From the NCBI RefSeq assembly GCF_037572775.1, contig NZ_JBBHKA010000001.1, positions 2,790,001-2,854,000 on the forward strand: 64,000 nt of DNA, read 5' to 3'. The translations under genes and the position numbers were made by a program. The notes under the pieces are model-generated. The model was not told the origin of the DNA. It saw nothing but the letters and a program-made list of their open reading frames with translations, and did not search any database. Shown here one piece after another: positions 16,137-25,599 of this stretch (its first letter is position 1; each line of letters opens with the position of its first letter). Origin of the DNA: Ramlibacter sp. PS4R-6. Lineage in GTDB: Bacteria; Pseudomonadota; Gammaproteobacteria; Burkholderiales; Burkholderiaceae_C.

Positions 16137-16201
16137 GCTTGTCTCCTGTCTTGTCGCGGCCAGCATAGGCGAAGGGCCCGGCGCTGTCATCCGGTTGCGC
16201 C

Positions 16202-16224
16202 ATTACTTGACAGCGGCAAGTAAT
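16202..16224. promoter_or_regulatory. MarR-type operator between sorA and the MarR-GNAT gene
   Basis: ATTACTTG (16202-16209) and CAAGTAAT (16217-16224) are perfect 8-bp arms separated by 7 nt. The arms have the TTxCTTG/CAAGxAA character of MarR-family sites. It is 10 nt upstream of the MarR-GNAT start and 66 nt upstream of sorA, so one site could control both directions. Confidence 0.7.
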
Positions 16225-16233
16225 TGCCTGACG

Positions 16234-17184
16234 ATGGCAGGCATGCCAGCCGCCCGCCGGTCCGTCCCGGCCGCGCACGTCAAGGCGCTGCGCGGCTTCA
16301 ACCGCTTCTACACCAGCCGCATCGGCGTGCTGGACCCCTACCTGGGCTCCGACTTCTCGCTGACCGAGGTGCGCGTGCTCTACGAGCTGGCCCACCGCGA
16401 CCAGCCCACGGCGTCCGAACTGGCGCGCGACATGCGCCTGGACGCCGGCTACCTCAGCCGCATCCTGCGGCGCTTCGAGTCGCGCCACTGGCTGCAGCGC
16501 GTGCCCTCCCCCGCCGATGCGCGCCAGAGCCTGCTGAAGCTCACGCAGGCGGGCCATGACGTCTTCGCGCCGCTGCAGCAGAAGTCGCGCGACGAGGCCG
16601 CCGAGCTGCTGGCGCCGTTGGGCACGCGCGAGCGCGAGCGCCTGATGGCCGCGATCGGCGAGGTGCGGCGCGTGCTGGACCGCGATGCGGCCGCCGCGCA
16701 ACCGCGCACCGTCTTGCTGCGCGATCCCCAGCCGGGAGACTTCGGCTGGGTGGTGCAGAAGCACGGCGAGCTGTACGCCACCGAGTGGAACTACACCGTC
16801 GAATTCGAGGCGCTGGTGGCGTCCATCGTCGCGAAGTTCATCGAGGACTTCGATGCGCGCTGGGAAAGGGCCTGGATCGCGGAAGTCGATGGCGAGCGCG
16901 CCGGCTCGGTCTTCCTGGTGCGCCAATCGGCCACGGTCGCCAAGCTGCGCCTGTTGATCCTCACGCCGCAGGCACGCGGCTTGGGGCTGGGCGGGCGCCT
17001 CACCGACGAATGCATCGCCTTTGCGCGCGCCAGGGGCTACCGCAAGCTCGTGCTGTGGACGCAAAGCCACCTGCTCGCGGCGCGCCACATCTACGAGTCG
17101 CGTGGCTTCCAGCTCGTGAAGGCCGAGGCCAACGACGCCTTCGGCCAGCACCTGACGAGCGAGACCTGGGAGCTGAAGCTATAG
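16234..17184 (+). CDS. Fused MarR-type regulator and GNAT acetyltransferase
   Basis: A 316-residue two-domain protein. Residues about 10-150 are a MarR winged helix (FYTSRIGVLDPYLGSDFSL, SELARDMRLDAGYLSRILRR, wing around RVPSPADARQS). Residues about 155-316 are a GNAT fold (WIAEVDGERAGSVFLV, LLILTPQARGLGLGGRLTDE with the acetyl-CoA pyrophosphate loop, HIYESRGFQLV). Such fusions are known in proteobacteria; the acetylated substrate is unknown. A second ATG at 16243 is an equally possible start. It sits behind a perfect operator, which suggests autoregulation. Confidence 0.9.
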   Translation: MAGMPAARRSVPAAHVKALRGFNRFYTSRIGVLDPYLGSDFSLTEVRVLYELAHRDQPTASELARDMRLDAGYLSRILRRFESRHWLQRVPSPADARQSLLKLTQAGHDVFAPLQQKSRDEAAELLAPLGTRERERLMAAIGEVRRVLDRDAAAAQPRTVLLRDPQPGDFGWVVQKHGELYATEWNYTVEFEALVASIVAKFIEDFDARWERAWIAEVDGERAGSVFLVRQSATVAKLRLLILTPQARGLGLGGRLTDECIAFARARGYRKLVLWTQSHLLAARHIYESRGFQLVKAEANDAFGQHLTSETWELKL

Positions 17185-17195
17185 CGCCCGCCCTG

Positions 17196-18077
17196 GTGGC
17201 CGCGGCCGTGTCGAGCGTGCTGGTGGGTGCGGGCATCGCCGTGTCGCGGCTCGCGGTGGCGGAAGTCGGGCCGTTGACGCTGGCGATGCTGCGCTATGCC
17301 ATCGGCGGCGCCTGCCTCCTGCCCTTCGCATGGCGCGAAGCCCGGGCCCTGCTGGCGGCGCCGCCCCTTCACAGCCGCGCGCGCGACCTCGCCGGCATGG
17401 CGGCGATCGGCATCCTGCAGTTCGGCGTGCTGATCGCGCTCCTCAACTACGCGCTGCAGCGCATCGGCGCGGCCGAGGCGGCGCTGATCTTCAGCCTGTT
17501 CCCGCTGCTCACGATGCTGTTCGCGGCCGGCGCGGGGCGCGAGCGGGTCACGCCGATGCTGCTCGCGGGCGTCGTCGTGTCGATCGGTGGGGTTGCACTG
17601 TCGCAGGCGCCGAAGTTCGGCTCGCACGGCAGCAGCGACTGGTGGGGCGAGCTTGCCGTGCTGGCCTCGGCCGCCATCGGCGCGGCCTGCAGCGTGCTGT
17701 ACCGCCCTTACCTGCAGCGCTACCCGACGGTGCCCGTGTCCGCGCTGGCCATGCTCGCCTCGGTCGGCCTGCTCGCGATCGCCGCGCTGCCCGAGGCCTG
17801 GCCCCAGCGCATGGGGGCGTTCACCGGGACGGCGTGGGCGGCGATCGGCTTCGTGGGCGTTTCCAGCGCCGTCGGCTACTTCACGTGGCTCTATGCGCTG
17901 AAGCACGAGTCGCCGACGCGCGTGACCGTCTTCCTCGCGCTCAACCCGCCGGCGGCGGCGCTGTGCGGCTGGCTCCTGCTGGGCGAGCCCGTGCATGCCG
18001 CCGTGGCGGGTGCGCTCGTGCTCGTCGCCGCGGGATTGTGGTTAGCCACACGCCCCGCGCCGCCCGCGTCGCGATAA
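17196..18077 (+). CDS. EamA-family (DMT superfamily) transporter
   Basis: A 293-residue membrane protein with about ten hydrophobic segments and the internal duplication of the EamA family (for example PLTLAMLRYAIGGACLLPFA in the first half and PTRVTVFLALNPPAAALCGW in the second). No ATG is available. I chose the GTG at 17196, 12 nt after the MarR-GNAT stop, because upstream in-frame codons lie inside that gene. Close spacing suggests co-transcription. The family exports small metabolites or amino acids; substrate unknown. Confidence 0.85.
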   Translation: MAAAVSSVLVGAGIAVSRLAVAEVGPLTLAMLRYAIGGACLLPFAWREARALLAAPPLHSRARDLAGMAAIGILQFGVLIALLNYALQRIGAAEAALIFSLFPLLTMLFAAGAGRERVTPMLLAGVVVSIGGVALSQAPKFGSHGSSDWWGELAVLASAAIGAACSVLYRPYLQRYPTVPVSALAMLASVGLLAIAALPEAWPQRMGAFTGTAWAAIGFVGVSSAVGYFTWLYALKHESPTRVTVFLALNPPAAALCGWLLLGEPVHAAVAGALVLVAAGLWLATRPAPPASR

Positions 18078-18084
18078 TCGGCGC

Positions 18085-18660
18085 ATGACCGACCCGACCG
18101 GGCGACCGCGCCCGGCCTCGCTCACCGAACTCTTCGTCGCGCTCACGCTCCTGGCCCTGCAGGGCTTCGGCGGCGTGCTGGCCGTGGTGCAGCGGGAGCT
18201 CGTCGAACGGCGCCAGTGGCTCACGCGCGAGGAGTTCGTGGAGGAATGGGCCGTGGCGCAGGTCATGCCCGGCCCCAACGTCATCAACCTCGGCCTCATG
18301 CTGGGCCACCGTTACTTCGGCCTGCGCGGCGCGGCCGTCGCCGTCGCGGGGCTGCTCGCCGCGCCGATGGTGATCGTGCTGCTGCTGGCGTATGGCTATT
18401 CCAGCCTGGGGGACAACCCCCACGTGGCGGGCGCGTTGCGCGGCATGGGGGCGGTGGCCGCGGGCCTGATCGCGGCCACCGGCATCAAGCTCGCGAGCGC
18501 CTTGCGCGCCCATCCGCTCGGCATGGCGGCCGTCGTCGCCGCCGGGGTCGCCACCTTCGTCGGCATCGTGGTGCTGCGCTGGCCGCTCGCCTGGGTCCTG
18601 CTCGGCGTGGGTGGGCTGTCGTGCGTGGGCACGTGGTTCAAGCTCGGGGCGCGCGAATGA
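18085..18660 (+). CDS. Chromate transporter family protein, first half-size subunit
   Basis: A 191-residue membrane protein of the CHR family, short-chain form. The family signature is visible: LTLLALQGFGGVLAVVQREL near the N-terminus, then EEWAVAQVMPGPNVINLGLMLG. Five to six hydrophobic segments follow. It overlaps the next gene by 4 nt. Short-chain CHR proteins work as pairs of oppositely oriented halves. Gene neighbours do not show whether chromate, sulfate or another anion is the substrate; sulfite oxidation next door makes sulfate export a reasonable alternative. Confidence 0.9.
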   Translation: MTDPTGRPRPASLTELFVALTLLALQGFGGVLAVVQRELVERRQWLTREEFVEEWAVAQVMPGPNVINLGLMLGHRYFGLRGAAVAVAGLLAAPMVIVLLLAYGYSSLGDNPHVAGALRGMGAVAAGLIAATGIKLASALRAHPLGMAAVVAAGVATFVGIVVLRWPLAWVLLGVGGLSCVGTWFKLGARE

Positions 18661-19229
18661 GCATCACGCTGACCGGCGCCGACTGGCTGCAGTTCTTCGC
18701 CCACTTCCTGCTGCTGTCGCTCCTGGCCGTGGGCGGCGCGATCACGACGGCGGCCGACATGCACCGCTACCTCGTCGACGAGCGCCATTGGCTCACCGAT
18801 GCGCAGTTCAGCGCGTCCATCGCGCTGGCGCAGGCGGCCCCGGGGCCCAACGTGCTGTTCGTCGCGGTGATGGGCTGGAACGTGGGCCTCAATGCCGGCG
18901 GGATGGGCACGGCCTTCCTGGGCGTGGCGCTTGCGATGCTGGGCAGCCTCATCCCCAGCACCACCCTCACCTACCTCGCCGCGCGCTGGGGCCACGCCAA
19001 CCGCGAGCTGCGCGGCGTGCGCGCGTTCAAGCAGGGCATGGCGCCCATCGTCGTGGCGCTGCTGATCGCAACGGGCTGGATCCTCGCGACAGGCAGCAGC
19101 TACCACGCGCGCGACTGGCCGGTGTGGGCCATCGCGGTCGTCTCCACGCTGATCGTCTGGCGCACGCGCATCCACCTGCTGTGGCTGCTCGGCGCCGGAG
19201 CCTTCATCGGCTGGATGGGTTGGCTCTGA
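18657..19229 (+). CDS. Chromate transporter family protein, second half-size subunit
   Basis: A 190-residue partner of the preceding gene, starting inside its stop (ATGA). It has the equivalent motif: LLLSLLAVGGAITTAADMHR and SIALAQAAPGPNVLFVAVMG. Hydrophobic segments fill the rest, ending WLLGAGAFIGWMGWL. The two halves together equal one long-chain CHR transporter. The gene ends 26 nt inside the convergent GNAT gene. Confidence 0.9.
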   Translation: MSITLTGADWLQFFAHFLLLSLLAVGGAITTAADMHRYLVDERHWLTDAQFSASIALAQAAPGPNVLFVAVMGWNVGLNAGGMGTAFLGVALAMLGSLIPSTTLTYLAARWGHANRELRGVRAFKQGMAPIVVALLIATGWILATGSSYHARDWPVWAIAVVSTLIVWRTRIHLLWLLGAGAFIGWMGWL

Positions 19230-19728
19230 GGACGAAGAGGCGCTCGTCGTCTTCCAGCGCGATGGCGCGCGTTTCGGGCCCGGCGCCGAGGAAGCCCAGG
19301 CGCTGCAGCAGCCGCGACGAGCGCGCATTGCGCGACTTGATGATCGCGATGCAGTCGTTCACCCCGTGCTTGGCGCGCAGCTCGCCGATCATCGCCCGCA
19401 CGGCGCGCGTCGCGATGCCCTTGCCCCAGTAGCGGCTGCCCAGCACATAGGCCAGCGCCGCGCGCCCGTCGCCGTGCACGGTGGCCTGCACGTAGCCGGC
19501 GACGTCGCCCGAGTGCAGGCGGATGACCCAGTTGAGCCATTGCTGCGAGCCGTCCGGCGATCGCCGCGACTCGAGCCGCTTGAAGCGCTGGCGCAGCGCC
19601 GCGACCGATGCCGGCGGCTCGTTCTCGAATTCGTAGATCGCGGCGTCCGAGAGCAGCTCGAACATCGCCGGCGCGTGCGCCGCGAACTGGGGCTCCAGCG
19701 TGAACCCGCGTTCGGTCACCACGCGCAC
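19204..19728 (-). CDS. GNAT-family acetyltransferase (RimJ-like)
   Basis: A 174-residue GNAT protein. Motifs: RHxPAMFELLSDAAIYEFENEPP-type N-terminus, YVQATVHGDGRAALAYVLGS, then YWGKGIATRAVRAMIGELR, where the G-x-G-x-A pyrophosphate loop lies, and NARSSRLLQRLGF. It starts with GTG at complement 19726-19728, supported by AGGAG 7 nt upstream. It follows the SRPBCC gene by 11 nt. The family acetylates protein N-termini or small molecules; nothing here specifies which. Confidence 0.85.
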   Translation of the reverse strand: MRVVTERGFTLEPQFAAHAPAMFELLSDAAIYEFENEPPASVAALRQRFKRLESRRSPDGSQQWLNWVIRLHSGDVAGYVQATVHGDGRAALAYVLGSRYWGKGIATRAVRAMIGELRAKHGVNDCIAIIKSRNARSSRLLQRLGFLGAGPETRAIALEDDERLFVLRANPSSR

Positions 19729-19739
19729 GCCGCAGGCTC

Positions 19740-20282
19740 CTACTGTGTCGCCTTCATGCGCGCGAGCCACTCGGTCCAGTCGACCGGGCCGCTCGCGAAA
19801 CGCTTCTGCAGGTTGCCCAGCACGTTGGGCCAGGCCTTGCTGAAGTAGTCGTAGGCCTTGTCCCATTCGCCGCCCTCGCCCCAGCCGATGTGGTGCAGCG
19901 TCACGCGCGTCTGCGCGTCGCCCACGGGTTCGAAGCGCAGGACGACGACGCTGCGGTTCGCGCGCGCCTCCGGCAGGTGCGGCGGCGCATTCCACGTGAA
20001 GGTCAGCATGCGCTGCGGCTGGAAGCCGATGATGCGCATGCCGTCGGCGCCCTTCATGCCCGGCTGCGCGAAGGGGTTGAAGTAGATCTCGAAGGGGCCG
20101 TCGACGCGCAGTTCCACGCGGGCGTCGGGCGCGAAGAAGGTCTTGATGCCTTCGGTCGTGGTCCAGGCCTGCCACACCGCATCGACCTTCGCGGCCACCA
20201 CCACCTCGCGGTCGATGGCCTTTTCGGCCGCGAACGCCTGTCCGGCGGCGAACATGCACAGGGCTGCGAGCGCTCGTCTCAT
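19740..20282 (-). CDS. Exported SRPBCC domain protein
   Basis: A 180-residue protein with a signal peptide (MRRALAALCMFAAGQAFA) and an AHSA1/SRPBCC domain: REVVVAAKVDAVWQAWTTTEG, FFAPDARVELRVDGPFEIYF, VVVLRFEPVGDAQTRVTLHHIG, ending in WPNVLGNLQKRF (in outline). An exported member of this usually cytoplasmic family is less common. GGAGGG precedes the ATG. It forms a pair with the downstream GNAT gene and lies 35 nt from the sirtuin gene. Ligand unknown. Confidence 0.85.
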   Translation of the reverse strand: MRRALAALCMFAAGQAFAAEKAIDREVVVAAKVDAVWQAWTTTEGIKTFFAPDARVELRVDGPFEIYFNPFAQPGMKGADGMRIIGFQPQRMLTFTWNAPPHLPEARANRSVVVLRFEPVGDAQTRVTLHHIGWGEGGEWDKAYDYFSKAWPNVLGNLQKRFASGPVDWTEWLARMKATQ

Positions 20283-20316
20283 GGCGATCCCTCCTCGTGG
20301 GCGGCCAGTTTAGCCG

Positions 20317-21039
20317 TCAATCGGCCAGCAGGCCCGGCAGCAGTTCGGCCGCCTTGCCGCGCAGGACGGCATGGGCCGCGTCGTCCAGGCCGCTGGGCTC
20401 CGGGTTGATCACGGCCACGTGGCCCCTGGCCCGGTAGGCCAGGCCCGCCGCCGGGTAGACGACGCCCGAAGTGCCGACCACGAGCATCAGGTCGCACGAA
20501 TCGGCGGCTTCTTCCGCCGCGGTGAGCGCCGCCACGGGCAGCATCTCGCCGAACCACACGACGTCGGGGCGCAGCATGTTGCCGCAGCGGCCGCAATGCG
20601 GCGGATGGTCGGCCGAAACCGCGTCGATGTTGCAGCAGCTGCGCGGCGCATCCAGCCACTTGTCGTCGGCGATGTTGCCGTGCAGGGCCAGCACGCCTTC
20701 GCTGCCGGCGCGCTGGTGCAGGCCGTCCACGTTCTGCGTGATCACCGTCAGCCGGCCGGGATGGCGGTGCTGGAACTGCGCAATCGCGATGTGCCCGGCG
20801 TTCGGTTCCACCTTGGCGACCATCTCGCGCCGCATCGCGTACCAGTCCCACACCGTGCGCGGATTGGCGCGGAAGGCCTCCTCGGTGGCGAGCTGGTGCG
20901 GGTCGAACTTCGCCCACAAGCCCGTCTGCGCATCGCGGAAGGTCGGCACGCCGGATTCGGCGCTCATGCCCGCCCCGGTCAGCACGGCGATGCGGCGCGC
21001 CGCGCGCACCCAGCCGCGCACCGTGGCGGCATCGCTCAC
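20317..21039 (-). CDS. Sir2-family NAD-dependent protein deacylase
   Basis: A 240-residue sirtuin with GAGMSAESGVPTFR (NAD site, 22-35), TQNVDGLH (101-108), and the catalytic His120 in ALHGN. Tyr67 and Arg70 in WYAMRR form the YxxR pair that marks class III sirtuins acting on succinyl or malonyl lysine. One zinc Cys pair is clear (CGRC, 149-152); the other is adjacent (Cys135-Cys136), which is unusual. It starts with GTG, overlapping the rlmB stop by 4 nt. It lies in the cytoplasm and may regulate metabolic enzymes. Confidence 0.9.
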   Translation of the reverse strand: MSDAATVRGWVRAARRIAVLTGAGMSAESGVPTFRDAQTGLWAKFDPHQLATEEAFRANPRTVWDWYAMRREMVAKVEPNAGHIAIAQFQHRHPGRLTVITQNVDGLHQRAGSEGVLALHGNIADDKWLDAPRSCCNIDAVSADHPPHCGRCGNMLRPDVVWFGEMLPVAALTAAEEAADSCDLMLVVGTSGVVYPAAGLAYRARGHVAVINPEPSGLDDAAHAVLRGKAAELLPGLLAD

Positions 21040-21770
21040 GAGCGCTGCCTCAGGGCCTCGTACAGGCACACACCGGCCGCGACGGAAACGTTCAGGCTCT
21101 CGACGCCGCCGCGCATGGGGATGCTCACCAGCTCGTCGCAGGTCTTGCGCGTGAGCTGCCGCATGCCCGTGCCCTCGGCGCCCAGGACCAGCGCCACGGG
21201 CGCCTTCAGGTCGGCGCGATAGATGGTGTGCGGCGCGTCGTCGGCGGTGCCTATGCACCAGATGTTGCGCTCCTTCAGCTCGCCCAGCGTGCGCGCGAGG
21301 TTGGTCACCATGAAGTACGGCACCGTTTCGGCCGCGCCGCTGGCCACCTTGGCGACCGTCGCATTGATGCCGACCGCATGGTCTTTCGGCGCGATGACCG
21401 CCTGCGCGCCGGCGCCGTCCGCCACCCGCAGGCAGGCCCCGAGGTTGTGCGGATCGGTGACACCGTCCAGCACCAGCAGCAAGGGCGGCTGCTGCAGGCC
21501 GTCCAGAAGGTCGTCCAGCGAATGCGTCGTGGGAAGCGGTTCCACCCGTGCGGCCACGCCCTGGTGGCCGTGGCTGCCCGCGAGCTTCGCCAGGCGCAGC
21601 GAATCGGCCTCGATCACGCGCACGCCAGCTTCCTGCACCCGCGCGAGGAACTGCCGCATGCGTGCATCCTTCCGCGTGGGATCTGCGTAGACCTCGAGAA
21701 CGGAGCGCGGGGCGGTTTTCAGCCTCACACCGACCGCATGAAAACCAAAGAGCACTTTTGCGGAAGACAT
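21036..21770 (-). CDS. rlmB: 23S rRNA (guanosine-2251-2'-O)-methyltransferase
   Basis: A 244-residue SpoU/TrmH-type (SPOUT) methyltransferase. An N-terminal substrate-binding domain (VLFGFHAVGVRLK) is followed by motif 1 LDGVTDPHNLGACLRVADGAGA, motif 2 LVLGAEGTGMRQLTRK, and motif 3 SIPMRGGVESLNVSVAAGVCLYE. The length and start fit RlmB, which methylates G2251 in the P-loop of 23S rRNA. Start chosen at ATG 21770; a GTG directly upstream is possible. The sirtuin gene is coupled downstream. Confidence 0.93.
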   Translation of the reverse strand: MSSAKVLFGFHAVGVRLKTAPRSVLEVYADPTRKDARMRQFLARVQEAGVRVIEADSLRLAKLAGSHGHQGVAARVEPLPTTHSLDDLLDGLQQPPLLLVLDGVTDPHNLGACLRVADGAGAQAVIAPKDHAVGINATVAKVASGAAETVPYFMVTNLARTLGELKERNIWCIGTADDAPHTIYRADLKAPVALVLGAEGTGMRQLTRKTCDELVSIPMRGGVESLNVSVAAGVCLYEALRQRS

Positions 21771-21838
21771 CACGGAATTATCCGGGGTCAGGGTCCTGCC
21801 ACATGTATAAAATGGTCGTACATCGCAGAGGAGAGCGG

Positions 21839-22714
21839 ATGGGGCTGCGACTCAAGTTCAACCTGGTTCTGGTCATCGTGTTCATCGCGGGCTTCGCGGC
21901 CGCGGGCTTCGTCTCGCGCCAGCTGCTGCTGGAGAACGCCCGCGACGAGGTGATCCGCGACGCGCGCCTCATGATGGAGGCCGCCAGCGCCGTGCGCACG
22001 TACACGGTGGACCAGATCCGCCCGCACCTGATCAAGCAGATGGAGGAGGTGTTCCTCCCCCAGACCGTGCCGGCCTACGCCGCCACGGAGACGATCAACA
22101 CCCTGCGCAAGAAGTACACCGAGTACAGCTACAAGGAAGCCACGCTCAACCCGACCAACCCGCGCGACCGCACGGCCGACTGGGAGGCCGACGTGGTCAA
22201 CAAGTTCCGCAACGACGCCGGCGTCAAGGAGATCGTGGCCGAGCGCCAGACCTCGCTGGGCCGCAGCCTGTTCATCGCCAAGCCCATCCAGATCACCAAC
22301 GCCGCCTGCCTGCAGTGCCACACCACGGCCGCCATGGCGCCGCCGACCATGGTCAAGATCTACGGCGAGGCCAACGGCTTCGGCTGGAAGCACAACGAGA
22401 TCATCGGCGCGCAGGTGGTGACGGTCCCGATGGAAGTCCCGTTCAAGAAGGCCGAACATGCGCTCACGACGTTCCTCGCGTCGCTGGCCGCCGTGTTCGT
22501 CGTCGTCTTCATCGTCCTGAACATCATGCTCTCGTGGCTGATCGTGCGCCCCATCCGCCTCATGTCGGAGTCGGCGGACAAGATCTCCACGGGCGACTTC
22601 GACGAGCCCGAGTTCAAGGAGAAGGGCCGCGACGAGATCGCGGTGCTGGGCAGTTCCTTCAACCGCATGCGTCGCAGCCTCGAAAAGGCGATGCAGATGA
22701 TCGGCGAGCAGTAG
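21839..22714 (+). CDS. Membrane sensor: DUF3365 (Tll0287-like) heme domain plus HAMP
   Basis: A 291-residue protein: membrane segment at about 8-26, a periplasmic domain of the DUF3365/Tll0287 type with one c-type heme motif (CLQCH, 157-161), a second membrane segment at about 211-236, then a HAMP linker (VRPIRLMSESADKISTGDFD to RSLEK). No kinase or cyclase output is attached; it ends after HAMP. AGGAGAG precedes the ATG. The next gene, 16 nt downstream, encodes a cytoplasmic kinase-cyclase fusion, so this is probably its redox or gas-sensing input. Heme attachment needs a c-type maturation system elsewhere. Confidence 0.85.
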   Translation: MGLRLKFNLVLVIVFIAGFAAAGFVSRQLLLENARDEVIRDARLMMEAASAVRTYTVDQIRPHLIKQMEEVFLPQTVPAYAATETINTLRKKYTEYSYKEATLNPTNPRDRTADWEADVVNKFRNDAGVKEIVAERQTSLGRSLFIAKPIQITNAACLQCHTTAAMAPPTMVKIYGEANGFGWKHNEIIGAQVVTVPMEVPFKKAEHALTTFLASLAAVFVVVFIVLNIMLSWLIVRPIRLMSESADKISTGDFDEPEFKEKGRDEIAVLGSSFNRMRRSLEKAMQMIGEQ

Positions 22715-22730
22715 CTCCCGCCCGCGCGGC

Positions 22731-24894
22731 ATGGCCAACGATGCAGCACCTGCTGGCCCGCCCCCCGCGAACGAGGGCGACGCCGCCTCCCTGCCGCCCG
22801 GCGTAACGCTGGCCGACTACGTCATCCAGCGCCCCCTGGGCGGCGGCGGCTTCGGCATCACCTACCTGGCGCGCGACAGCAACCTGCAGCTGCCCGTCGC
22901 GATCAAGGAGTACTTCCCGAGCGAGCTGGTCACGCGCGGCCCCGACAACGTGGTACGCGTGCGCTCGTCGAACCCGGAGCACCAGGAGCAGTACGACTGG
23001 GGCCTGGAGCGCTTCCTGGACGAGGCGCGGGCGCTGGCCACCTTCCGCCACCCCAACATCGTGCGGGTGCTGCGCTACTTCCGCGACAACGGCACGGCCT
23101 ACATCGTCATGGAGTACGAGTCGGGCCTGCCGCTCAAGCGCTGGGTGCCGCAGAACATGCCGCTGTCGCAAAAGGCCCTGCTGTCGATCATCTACCCGCT
23201 GCTCGACGGCCTGGAATCGGTGCACAACACGGGCTTCCTGCACCGCGACATCAAGCCCGACAACATCTACGTGCGCGCCGACGGCACGCCGGTGCTGCTG
23301 GATTTCGGCGCGGCCCGCCGCGTGTCGGCCAACAAGGACCTCACCAACATCGTCAGCCCCGGTTTCGCGCCCTTCGAGCAGTACCACTCGCAGGGCAACC
23401 AGGGCCCGTGGACCGACATCTACTCCATCGGCGCGGTGATGTACTGGATGACCACGGGGCGCAAGCCCGTGGAGTCCGCCGCGCGCGTCAAGCAGGACAC
23501 GATGCTGCCCGCCTCGGGCCTGGCCGACGCCGGCGTCTTCGGAGAGTCGCTGCTGCAGGCCATCGACTGGGCGCTGCAGCCCGACGAAGGCAAGCGCCCG
23601 CAGAACGTCACGATCCTGCGCGCCTCGATCCAGGGCTCGGAGAAGGTCGACGGCAAGACGGTGGACATCGAGGTCCAGGCCGACAGGCCCGCCGTCTCCT
23701 CGCCGCCCTCGCAGCAGCGCCGCAACCTGGTCTGCACCATCATGTTCCTGGACCTGGTGGGTTACTCCAAGCGCTCGGTCGAGGACCAGGTGGCGCTGAA
23801 GAAGCTGTTCAGCGAGGTGCTCGCCAAGGCGGTGAAAGGCGTCCCCGACGACGCGCGCATCGCCATCGACACCGGCGACGGCGCGGCCATCTGCTTCCTG
23901 GGCGACCCCGAGGAGGCGCTCAATTCCGCGATGCTGCTGCGCGACCTGCTCGGCCAGCGCCGTGCCCTCACGCTGCGCACGGGCCTGCACATGGGGCCGG
24001 TGCGCGTCATCAACGACATCAACGCGCGGGTTAACGTCATCGGCGACGGCATCAACGTCGCCCAGCGCATCATGGACTTCGCGCAGCCGAACCAGGTTCT
24101 GGTCTCGCGCTCGTACTACGACGTGATCTCGCGCATCACCGACGACACCGCCGAGCTGTTCCAGTACATGGGGCAGTACGAGGACAAGCACGGCCGCCTG
24201 CACGAGGTCTATTCCGTCGGCCACCAGCGCAGCGGCGCGACGCAGGCCACCACGCGGCGCGAAGGCCCGTCCACCGGCTACACCCGCACGCAGCCCGCGC
24301 CGTCGGGCCAGCCGCTGCTGGCCGAGGACGTGCACGACGTCGAGATGGAACTGGTGCGCCACATCGGCCCGCTGGCGAAGGTGCTGGTCAGGAAGGCGGT
24401 GCCGCTGGCCCCCACCATCCCCGCCCTGCGCGAGGCGCTCGCCCCGACCATCCAGGAACAGAAGGCGCGCGAGGCTTTCATCGCCGGCGCCAGCAGCCAG
24501 AGCCATCCCGACAGCCAGCCGGTCAGCAGCAAGCGCGCCACCACCAAGCCGCCCACCTCGCAGCGCACCTCGTCCCCGTCGCAGTTCGGCGGCCTGGGCC
24601 CCAGCATCCCCGTCGTCGCGCGCGGGTCGACGAAGAGCGTGCCGTTCGGCACCGCGCCCAGCAAGAACCTGTCGATCCCCACCAGCCCGTCGAAGCTCGC
24701 GCCCCATCCGCAGCTGGAACTGGACGGTGAAGAAGCTGCCGCGATCGAACGCGCCCTGTCGAAGTACATCGGGCCGATGGCGAAGATGATCATCCGCAAG
24801 GAAGCCTCGCGCAACGCGAACTTCGGCGAGTTCCTCACCGCCGTGGCCGGCAACATCGACCAGCCGACGCAGCGGGACCAGTTCCTCGCCGCGC

Positions 24895-24923
<29 letters not shown>
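22731..24923 (+). CDS. Ser/Thr protein kinase fused to a class III nucleotidyl cyclase domain
   Basis: A 730-residue cytoplasmic protein. Kinase domain about 30-300: Gly loop LGGGGFG, Lys59 in VAIK, catalytic loop HRDIKPDN (171-178), DFG (191-193), and a modified APE site (GFAPFEQ). Cyclase domain about 333-500: first metal Asp341 in FLDLVGYS, second Asp383 in TGDG, and transition-state Asn442/Arg446 in INVAQR. The adenine-selecting Lys and Asp positions read Ile and Asn (IAIDTGDG, NVIGDG), so substrate is uncertain. The C-terminus carries two similar modules (VRHIGPLAKVLVRKA at about 542; SKYIGPMAKMIIRKEA at about 677) joined by a Ser/Pro/Thr linker. It lies 16 nt after the heme/HAMP sensor gene. 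Confidence 0.88.
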
Positions 24924-25597
<674 letters not shown>

Positions 25598-25599
<2 letters not shown>

